Source: Fidelibacterota bacterium
GTDB taxonomy: Bacteria; Fidelibacterota; Marinisomatia; Marinisomatales; TCS55
Reading direction: 5' to 3'
Assembly: GCA_002701875.1 (NCBI GenBank)
Contig: NZWI01000058.1
Coordinates: forward strand, 1 to 12,869
Length of the DNA: 12,869 nucleotides
Below the pieces are notes generated by a model. That model was not told the origin of the DNA. It did no database searches and saw only the letters and a program-made list of their open reading frames with translations. Of the stretch, positions 7,727 to 12,869 are shown one piece after another. Both the position numbers and the translations under genes were made by a program. Within the stretch, counting starts at the first letter, position 1, and each line of letters begins with the position of its first letter.

Positions 7727-9571
7727 TTATCCTATTAATGAGTTTGCTGCTTGTTGAATATCAGCAGAACTTATTGGTTTTCCTCGAACTAAGTTTAATC
7801 CTTTAACATCTACTAAAAATTCTGCTCTAATTATTTTACTTAACTGACCAGAATTAATTTCAGGCATCAGAACATTTTTAAATTTAATTAATATCTCACC
7901 CAAATCTTTAGGTAATGGATTAATCCATCGGATATGAAGATGGCTCACCTTTTTCTTTTTTGCCCGTAGTGCTTCTACTGCAGATCGACACGCCCCCCTA
8001 GTTCCGCCCCAACTTAGAATCAATAAATCACCATTTTTATTACCAAAAATTTCAGATTTACCTAATTCATCAGCAATCGATTCAACTTTTTTAGCACGTG
8101 TTTTAACCATGTAATGATGGTTATCAGGCTCGTAATTCACATTACCAGTAACATCTTCTTTTTCTATACCACCTATTCGATGTTCTAGATCTTTCATACC
8201 TGGTATGGCCCATGGACGTGCTAATGTTTTCTTATCTCTTAAATAAGGCATAAACTGCCCATCAACCACTGAAGACTTATCCGCAAATTTTACATCAATT
8301 GATTCAAGATCATCGATATTAGGTACTTGCCATGGCTCAGAACCATTTGCTAAATAACCATCAGTTAATAGCATAACTGGGGTCATATATTTAATTGCAA
8401 TTCTACAAGCTTCGTAAGCGGCGTAAAAACAGTCTCCAGGAGTAGAAGATGCTAAAACAGGCATTGGCGCTTCGCCATTTCGACCATACATTGCCTGAAG
8501 TAAATCAGATTGCTCAGTTTTTGTTGGAAGTCCCGTGCTTGGTCCACCACGTTGAACATTGATGATAACCAAAGGCAATTCAGCCATAACAGCTAAACCC
8601 ATGGATTCTCCCTTTAACGAGATTCCAGGTCCAGATGTAGCTGTTACACCTAAACTGCCAGTAAAGGCAGCCCCAAGTACCGATGTAATACCTGCAATTT
8701 CATCTTCTGCTTGAAATGTTTTAATTCCTAAATGTTTCCAAGCAGATAATGTATGGAGAATATCACTAGCTGGAGTTATAGGATAACCTCCGTAAAATAA
8801 ATTTAATTTTGACTTTTCAGCTGCCGCGGCTAATCCCATTGATAAAGCATAATTACCCACTACATTTCGATAGGTTCCTGGGGGTAAACTTGCTTTATCT
8901 ACTGTATATCGTGTTGTAAAAATTTCAGTTGTTTCACCATAGTTATATCCTGCATCCATAGCTCTTACATTTGCTTCAACAAGTTCAGGTTTCTTGGAAA
9001 ATTTTATTGCTAGCCAATCTTTAGTAGGTTGTGTTGGTCTATCATAGATCCAAAATAAAAGGCCGAGTGCAAAAAAGTTTTTGGTTCTATCAACAAGTTT
9101 AGGTGTAAGCCCTAAATCTTCACAGGCTAACGCAACCATTTTGCTCATCTCAACTGAGTAAACCGTATAGTGATCATCCAGAGTTTTATCTTCTAGAGGG
9201 TTTGTCTCATAGCCCGCTAATTTTAAATTCTTTGGTGTAAAAGCATTCGTATTACAAATGATTGTTCCACCTGGTAAAATTTCTTTTTGATGTGCTTTTA
9301 ATGCAGCTGGATTCATAGCAACCAATATATCAGGTGCATCCCCGGGGGTATGGATATCTCTTGAACTAAACTTAATTTGAAAAGCACTTACGCCTGCTAA
9401 GGAACCAGCAGGTGCTCTAATCTCTGCAGGAAAATCAGGCAATGTGCTTAGATCATTGCCTACAATAGCTGTTGTTTCAGTAAATCTTCCTCCCGTAAGC
9501 TGCATCCCATCTCCTGAATCTCCAGCAAAACGAATCACAACTTCATCAACTTGTTTTGTAGTTTTACTCAT
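7727..9571 (-). CDS. korA: 2-oxoacid (2-oxoglutarate):ferredoxin oxidoreductase, fused gamma-alpha subunit
   Basis: Partner of korB. The 614-residue protein is a natural fusion: an N-terminal gamma domain (about 10-190) opening with FAGDSGDGMQ (15-24), then the alpha pyrimidine-binding domain (about 225-420) with YGGYPITPASD, QAEDEIAG (E289, E291, the region contacting the TPP aminopyrimidine) and VQRGGPSTGLPTKTEQSD (R341), and a C-terminal transketolase-like domain (about 500-614). No ferredoxin-like delta domain is present, so electrons would pass through the KorB cluster to a separate ferredoxin. Four bases separate its stop from the korB start. It is the first gene of the korA-korB-fumC unit, with AAGG upstream of the ATG at a somewhat long distance (about 14 bases), and faces selD across 154 bases. 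Such ferredoxin-linked enzymes serve oxidative or reductive TCA cycles; direction is not decidable here. Confidence 0.94.
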   Translation of the reverse strand: MSKTTKQVDEVVIRFAGDSGDGMQLTGGRFTETTAIVGNDLSTLPDFPAEIRAPAGSLAGVSAFQIKFSSRDIHTPGDAPDILVAMNPAALKAHQKEILPGGTIICNTNAFTPKNLKLAGYETNPLEDKTLDDHYTVYSVEMSKMVALACEDLGLTPKLVDRTKNFFALGLLFWIYDRPTQPTKDWLAIKFSKKPELVEANVRAMDAGYNYGETTEIFTTRYTVDKASLPPGTYRNVVGNYALSMGLAAAAEKSKLNLFYGGYPITPASDILHTLSAWKHLGIKTFQAEDEIAGITSVLGAAFTGSLGVTATSGPGISLKGESMGLAVMAELPLVIINVQRGGPSTGLPTKTEQSDLLQAMYGRNGEAPMPVLASSTPGDCFYAAYEACRIAIKYMTPVMLLTDGYLANGSEPWQVPNIDDLESIDVKFADKSSVVDGQFMPYLRDKKTLARPWAIPGMKDLEHRIGGIEKEDVTGNVNYEPDNHHYMVKTRAKKVESIADELGKSEIFGNKNGDLLILSWGGTRGACRSAVEALRAKKKKVSHLHIRWINPLPKDLGEILIKFKNVLMPEINSGQLSKIIRAEFLVDVKGLNLVRGKPISSADIQQAANSLIG

Positions 9572-9725
9572 TAATTAACATACCTTAAATCAAATATTTT
9601 ATTATTTATAGTTTTGCGAATAAGAATTTACTTATCTGAATAAAATGAAACCAACGTATTGTGTGTGTTTTTTGTAGATACCCAGAACCACTTATTTACC
9701 TCATTATAAAGCTTTAAATTTATAT
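9572..9725. promoter_or_regulatory. Divergent promoter region between korA and selD
   Basis: Both flanking genes start outward, so promoters for the korAB-fumC unit and for selD should lie in these 154 AT-rich bases. No convincing pair of -35/-10 boxes stands out. TATAAA near 9706 has no good -35 partner for selD. A small inverted repeat ATAAG/CTTAT (9620-9635) is the only symmetrical element seen and is too short to interpret. Confidence 0.4.
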
Positions 9726-10775
9726 ATGACAAAATTTGATAAAATTAAACTAACTCAATTTTCTCATGGATCTGGATGAGCATGCAAAATTGGTCCTGAA
9801 GACCTTGCTCAGGTACTGAGCAATATTAATTCAAAATACCAAGATAATGTTATAGTCGGGTTTAATGAATCTGACGATGCAGCTGTAGTTTCTTTCAGTG
9901 ATGATAAACTTTTAGTTCAGAGTGTAGATTTTTTCACACCCATTGTTGATGACCCTTATCAATTTGGACAAATTGCTGCTGCTAATGCTTTATCTGATAT
10001 TTACGCCATGGGTGCAAAACCTTTATTCGCATTAAATATCGTTGGATTCCCAATCAATGAATTACCAAAAGAAATTTTATCAGAGATTCTTAAAGGAGGG
10101 TCAGATAAAACTCAGGAAGCGGGCATACCCATAGTTGGAGGTCATTCAATTGATGATAAAGAACCTAAATATGGTTTAGTCGTTAGTGGTGAAGTAAAAA
10201 AAACAAGATTAATTAAAAATTCTGAAGCAAAAGAAGGTGATGTATTAGTCCTTACAAAACCATTAGGCACTGGCATTATTTCCACAGCAATTAAAAATGA
10301 TAATGCTACACAGGCAATGATTAATGAAGCGGTTATTTGCATGAGCACATTGAATGCATTTGCTGGAAAACTAATGAATGAATTTTCAGTTCATGCTGCC
10401 ACAGATATTACTGGATTTGGATTATTAGGTCATCTAAGTGAAATGTGCCAAGCAAGTCAGTTAACAGCAGAAATTAACTATAATAGCATTCCATTATTGA
10501 ATGATGTGCAATCTTTAGCTAAAAGCGGCAATATATCGAGTGGGACTAAACGTAACTTGGATTATGCTACTCAGTTCACATCATTTAACAAAACAATGCA
10601 TATGGAAGAAAAACTAATGATTGCAGATGCCCAAACATCTGGAGGATTATTAGTTGCCATGCCTGAAGAAGAAGCTGATGAATATGCAAAGAAGTGCGCT
10701 GAAGAGACAGGACTCAATGCAAAACAAATCGGTTTTCTTACCACATTAAAAGAGAATAGAATTATAATCAATTAA
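9726..10775 (+). CDS. selD: Selenide, water dikinase (selenophosphate synthetase), itself a selenoprotein with Sec at codon 18 (TGA)
   Basis: Makes selenophosphate from selenide and ATP, the selenium donor for selenocysteine and selenouridine synthesis. From the ATG at 9726 the frame is open to 10775 apart from one TGA at 9777-9779. Reading that as Sec gives 349 residues, close to the usual SelD length, and the context LTQFSHGSG-U-ACKIGP matches E. coli LTQYSHGAG-C-GCKISP, so U18 sits on the catalytic Cys. Further support: SDDAAV, VDFFTPIVDDPYQFGQIAAANALSDIYAMGAKP-type sequence spanning 9918-10025 (VDFF, ANALSDIYAMG), IVGGHSIDDKEPKYGL and TDITGFGLLGHL. A hairpin follows the TGA (separate entry). 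A start at 10008 would remove the catalytic loop and is wrong. No Shine-Dalgarno is visible. The host must carry selA, selB and selC, none of which is in this window. Confidence 0.95.
9777..9821 (+). promoter_or_regulatory. Putative bacterial SECIS element of selD, with two alternative folds
   Basis: Bacterial Sec insertion needs a hairpin right after UGA for SelB binding. Fold A: TGAGCA (9777-9782) pairs with TGCTCA (9806-9811), and above a lopsided internal loop GGTC (9792-9795) pairs with GACC (9801-9804) around CTGAA; the apical loop begins 16 bases after the TGA, much as in E. coli fdhF. Fold B: GCTCAG (9807-9812) pairs with CTGAGC (9816-9821) around GTA, 33 bases after the TGA. The two share bases and exclude each other. 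Position supports A; the longer unbroken stem and a G opening the loop support B. Confidence 0.6.
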
Positions 10776-10776
10776 T

Positions 10777-10850
10777 CATCCAAATATATTATTATTAAGG
10801 GGAAATTTTATTTATATACGATAAAATTAGTCCTATTTAATTCTTGGATG
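10777..10850 (+). other. Nested inverted repeats in the selD-rrf2 gap (possible structured leader or transcript end)
   Basis: Outer arms CATCCAA (10777-10783) and TTGGATG (10844-10850) are exact reverse complements. Inside them AGGG (10798-10801) can pair with TCCT (10831-10834, one G-T), and after a 2x2 mismatch AATTTTAT (10804-10811) pairs perfectly with ATAAAATT (10821-10828) around nine bases. Together they give one long irregular hairpin beginning one base after the selD stop. It lacks a terminal T-run, so it is not a classical terminator. Arms of this length in AT-rich DNA can occur by chance. Confidence 0.35.
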
Positions 10851-10871
10851 CAAACTCATAGAATACGTAAT

Positions 10872-10886
10872 TTTCCTTTAAGGAAA
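10872..10886 (+). promoter_or_regulatory. 15-bp palindrome overlapping the ribosome-binding site of the IscR-like gene (candidate operator)
   Basis: TTTCCTT-T-AAGGAAA has exact 7-bp arms about a single central base. Its right arm AAGGAAA is the Shine-Dalgarno sequence, 4-10 bases before the ATG at 10891. It is the strongest ribosome site seen in the window. A symmetrical site ahead of a dimeric Rrf2-type regulator gene suggests autoregulation, or SD masking by a short RNA hairpin. It does not match the E. coli IscR type 1 or type 2 sites in any obvious way. Confidence 0.45.
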
Positions 10887-10890
10887 TATC

Positions 10891-11289
10891 ATGCTTAATA
10901 TTACAAGAAAAGTGGAATATGCATTAATTGCGTTACGCCATATGCAGTCAAAGAGTGATAACACACTAACAAGCGCTAATGAAGTTGCTAAGCAATATGG
11001 TGTACCTAGAGAGTTACTTGCAAAAACTCTGCAGCAAATGGCTCATCATAATATTCTTGAAGCAGTTCAAGGCCCCACTGGAGGATATAAGATTGTTGCT
11101 GAGTTAGACCAAATTTCATTAAAAGATTTTTTCGAAAAACTTGAAGGTCCATTGGGTATGATGGATTGCTATTTTGATTCAGACTGCGTACAGATTGCCA
11201 ATTGCAATATCAGGGTACCTATTCAGCGAATTAATAATAATATGAGAGATATGTTTTCTCAGATGACACTTCAAGAGGTTACACAATAA
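10891..11289 (+). CDS. Rrf2-family transcriptional regulator, IscR-like, probable Fe-S sensor of the suf operon
   Basis: The 132-residue protein has the Rrf2 layout: an N-terminal winged helix-turn-helix (about 1-70; ITRKVEYALIAL, VAKQYGVPRELLAKTLQQM as recognition region, GPTGGYKI as wing), a linking helix, and the cysteine trio C93, C99, C105 with five residues between each. This is exactly the spacing of IscR C92/C98/C104, so an oxygen-sensitive [2Fe-2S] cluster is likely. The His ligand of IscR three residues after the last Cys is replaced (R108), so the fourth ligand must differ. It heads the suf genes and its stop overlaps the sufT start by one base (TAATG), which fits a regulator of Fe-S assembly acting on its own operon. 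The start has a strong AAGGAAA site inside a palindrome. Whether it should be called iscR or sufR is uncertain. Confidence 0.9.
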   Translation: MLNITRKVEYALIALRHMQSKSDNTLTSANEVAKQYGVPRELLAKTLQQMAHHNILEAVQGPTGGYKIVAELDQISLKDFFEKLEGPLGMMDCYFDSDCVQIANCNIRVPIQRINNNMRDMFSQMTLQEVTQ

Positions 11290-11663
11290 TGGCTCAGGTT
11301 AAAGAAGAACAAATAATTAATATACTAAAGCAATGTTACGATCCTGAATTACCAGTCGACCTTTGGAATTTAGGATTAATTTACAATATCAAAATTCAGG
11401 AAGCTTATGATGAAAGTAAATCTGACGTAAATATTGTTATGTCATTGACTACACCTGGCTGTACTATGGGTGGGCAAATGTCAGATGATATAAAAACTAA
11501 GCTTGAAATGCTTGATGAAGTTAAACAAGCATTTGTAGAGGTGACTTTTGACCCTCCTTGGAATCCAGAAATGATTACTGATGAAGCTAAAGAAAAACTC
11601 GGTCTTAATTTATCTGAGCCAAAGGAGCGAACGGAGCCCAAAATAGAAAAGGAATGGGAATAA
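11289..11663 (+). CDS. sufT: SufT-like DUF59/MIP18-family Fe-S maturation protein
   Basis: Small cytosolic protein of the DUF59 (PaaD/MIP18) family; members encoded with suf genes assist Fe-S cluster maturation or delivery to client proteins. The 124-residue product shows the family hallmarks: YDPELPVDLWNLGLIY (17-32), TTPGCTMGG with the conserved Cys (C58), and VTFDPPWNPEMITDEAKEKLG near residues 98-118. The C-terminal tail is rich in charged residues (EPKERTEPKIEKEWE). The ATG overlaps the regulator stop in TAATG and AGAGG lies upstream, indicating translational coupling; the same arrangement joins it to the next gene. The operon context favours SufT over phenylacetate-pathway PaaD, and no paa genes are visible. 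The exact biochemical role is not defined by sequence. Confidence 0.87.
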   Translation: MAQVKEEQIINILKQCYDPELPVDLWNLGLIYNIKIQEAYDESKSDVNIVMSLTTPGCTMGGQMSDDIKTKLEMLDEVKQAFVEVTFDPPWNPEMITDEAKEKLGLNLSEPKERTEPKIEKEWE

Positions 11664-12025
11664 TGGAAAAACAAAGCAACACAAAAGAAATATTTGATGC
11701 TGGTATAAAAATGACAAAAAAAGCAGCGGAGCGACTTTCTGCTGTCATGGAAGCTGAAGATAAAAAAGGTTTTGGTCTGCGAATGGACGTAACTACTGGT
11801 GGTTGCTCTGGCATGAACTATAATATGTCATTTGAAAAAGAACAAAAAGAATTTGATAAAGTATTTAACAGTCAAGGAATGCAAATATTTTGTGATTTAA
11901 AAAGCTACCTTTATCTTAAAGGAATTGAAATTGATTTCTCAAATGATATCCTTAATGGTGGGTTTCAAATTGTAAACCCAAATGCTGAACGTACCTGCGG
12001 TTGCGGGACTTCTTTCTCAGTTTAG
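11663..12025 (+). CDS. sufA: A-type Fe-S cluster carrier (SufA/IscA/ErpA family)
   Basis: Binds Fe-S clusters and passes them to target enzymes. From the ATG at 11663 the protein has 120 residues and the HesB/IscA fold, with three invariant cysteines: C48 in [12 protein letters not shown], and C112 and C114 in [10 protein letters not shown] close to the C-terminus. [22 protein letters not shown] is the usual strand-turn block before the CGC motif. This start makes a TAATG overlap with sufT and has AAGGA at suitable spacing. An in-frame ATG at 11654 would add three residues but sits directly on that ribosome site. Placement between sufT and sufB favours the name sufA, though erpA- or iscA-type function cannot be excluded. 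Confidence 0.9.
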   Translation: MEKQSNTKEIFDAGIKMTKKAAERLSAVMEAEDKKGFGLRMDVTTGGCSGMNYNMSFEKEQKEFDKVFNSQGMQIFCDLKSYLYLKGIEIDFSNDILNGGFQIVNPNAERTCGCGTSFSV

Positions 12026-12030
12026 AGTCC

Positions 12031-12869
12031 ATGAAAAAAGATCAGAATATTATTGATTTGGCGATTAGCCAAGAATATAAATACGGCTTTACAACCGATA
12101 TAGAGCAAGAAACAATTCCACCTGGATTGAGTGAAGATGTAATCCGAATTATTTCATCAAAAAAAAATGAACCTGATTGGCTACTAAATTGGAGATTAAA
12201 GGCTTATAAACAATGGTTAAAAATGGATGAGCCTGATTGGTCTAAATTGAATTATACAAACATTGATTTTCAAGCTATTTCATATTACGCAGCCCCAAAA
12301 CAAAAAGAGAAGCTTAAAAGTTTAGATGAGGTCGACCCAGAATTATTAGATACCTATAATAAACTGGGAATCCCATTGGAAGAACAAAAGTTGCTAGCGA
12401 ATGTTGCTGTAGATGCAGTGTTTGATAGTGTTTCAGTAACAACTACTTTCAAGGAAGAGCTTAAAAAACATGGCGTTATTTTTTGTTCTTTTTCTGAAGC
12501 AGTGCACAATCATCCAGATATAATAAAAAAGTATCTAGGCAGTGTTGTTCCAACAACAGATAATTATTTTGCTGCGCTTAATTCAGCAGTATTTAGTGAT
12601 GGTAGTTTCGTTTATATACCAAAAAATGTCAGATGTCCAATGGAGCTATCTACTTATTTCAGAATTAATGCGGCAAAAACAGGCCAATTTGAACGGACCC
12701 TTATTGTTGCTGAAGAAGGAAGTCATGTAAGTTATTTAGAAGGTTGCACTGCGCCAATGAGGGACGAAAATCAACTTCACGCTGCAGTTGTTGAATTAGT
12801 TGCACACAAAAATGCGCAAATAAAATATTCCACTGTCCAAAACTGGTATCCCGGAGACCCTAAAACTGG
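12031..12869 (+). CDS. sufB: SufB, Fe-S cluster assembly scaffold subunit (partial, cut by window end)
   Basis: Core subunit of the SufBC2D scaffold on which Fe-S clusters are built from sulfur delivered by SufS(E/U). The frame opens at the ATG at 12031, five bases after the sufA stop, and stays open for 279 codons to the end of the window, so the C-terminal part (about 40 percent) is missing from view only. Recognisable blocks are [16 protein letters not shown] near the start (about 47-62), [19 protein letters not shown] with the conserved RCPMEL Cys, [23 protein letters not shown], and [35 protein letters not shown] sequence near the end. The second key Cys lies beyond the window. A TAGAG upstream is a weak ribosome site. 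sufC, sufD and sufS are expected next. Confidence 0.95.
   Translation, partial: MKKDQNIIDLAISQEYKYGFTTDIEQETIPPGLSEDVIRIISSKKNEPDWLLNWRLKAYKQWLKMDEPDWSKLNYTNIDFQAISYYAAPKQKEKLKSLDEVDPELLDTYNKLGIPLEEQKLLANVAVDAVFDSVSVTTTFKEELKKHGVIFCSFSEAVHNHPDIIKKYLGSVVPTTDNYFAALNSAVFSDGSFVYIPKNVRCPMELSTYFRINAAKTGQFERTLIVAEEGSHVSYLEGCTAPMRDENQLHAAVVELVAHKNAQIKYSTVQNWYPGDPKT

Noticed and set aside
9777..9779. TGA in selD as a nonsense mutation or frameshift (pseudogene)
   Set aside because: It falls exactly on the catalytic Cys/Sec position, flanking codons are conserved, the rest of the frame is intact, and hairpins suitable for SECIS follow.
10008..10775. A shorter SelD starting at the ATG at 10008
   Set aside because: This would delete the catalytic Sec/Cys loop and part of the ATP-binding domain, while conserved SelD sequence continues upstream in the same frame.
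12542..12730. Small open frame on the + strand near the window end
   Set aside because: It lies in another frame inside sufB, whose conserved sequence accounts for this stretch.

Overview
The window reads as a piece of chromosome from an AT-rich Gram-negative bacterium. LPS-transport permease and class A penicillin-binding protein genes show the envelope type. Several starts (lptF-like, fumC, selD) lack a clear Shine-Dalgarno sequence. A two-subunit, ferredoxin-linked 2-oxoacid oxidoreductase sits beside a class II fumarase. These traits would suit an uncultured marine lineage of the Bacteroidetes/Marinimicrobia type, but that placement is inference and no marker here proves it.

Layout: 45-280 holds two tRNA genes on the minus strand (His then Pro in transcription order) with a probable terminator. 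427-3076 (+) holds an LptF/LptG-family permease whose end overlaps a pyrimidine-nucleoside/thymidine phosphorylase gene by 23 bases. 3081-5216 (-) is a bifunctional PBP1A gene, convergent with the phosphorylase and separated from it by only 4 bases. 5299-9571 (-) is a tight korA-korB-fumC cluster for central carbon metabolism around 2-oxoglutarate and fumarate.

From 9726 (+) the theme changes to selenium and iron-sulfur metabolism. selD is read through an in-frame TGA at codon 18, exactly where the catalytic Cys/Sec of selenophosphate synthetase lies, so SelD is itself a selenoprotein. A 115-base structured gap follows. Then comes an operon-like run: an IscR-like three-cysteine Rrf2 regulator, a SufT-like DUF59 protein, an A-type Fe-S carrier and sufB, which runs off the window end. 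The first three genes are joined by TAATG stop/start overlaps.

The parts fit together. The suf genes would supply Fe-S clusters to proteins such as KorB, whose four cysteines look like [4Fe-4S] ligands, while FumC is the cluster-free fumarase. A cysteine desulfurase expected further along the suf operon could in principle also feed selenium to SelD. The most noteworthy hidden item is the selenocysteine SelD, which conventional gene calling would shorten by 94 codons (start at 10008) or treat as broken. No mobile element, CRISPR array or phage gene is visible.
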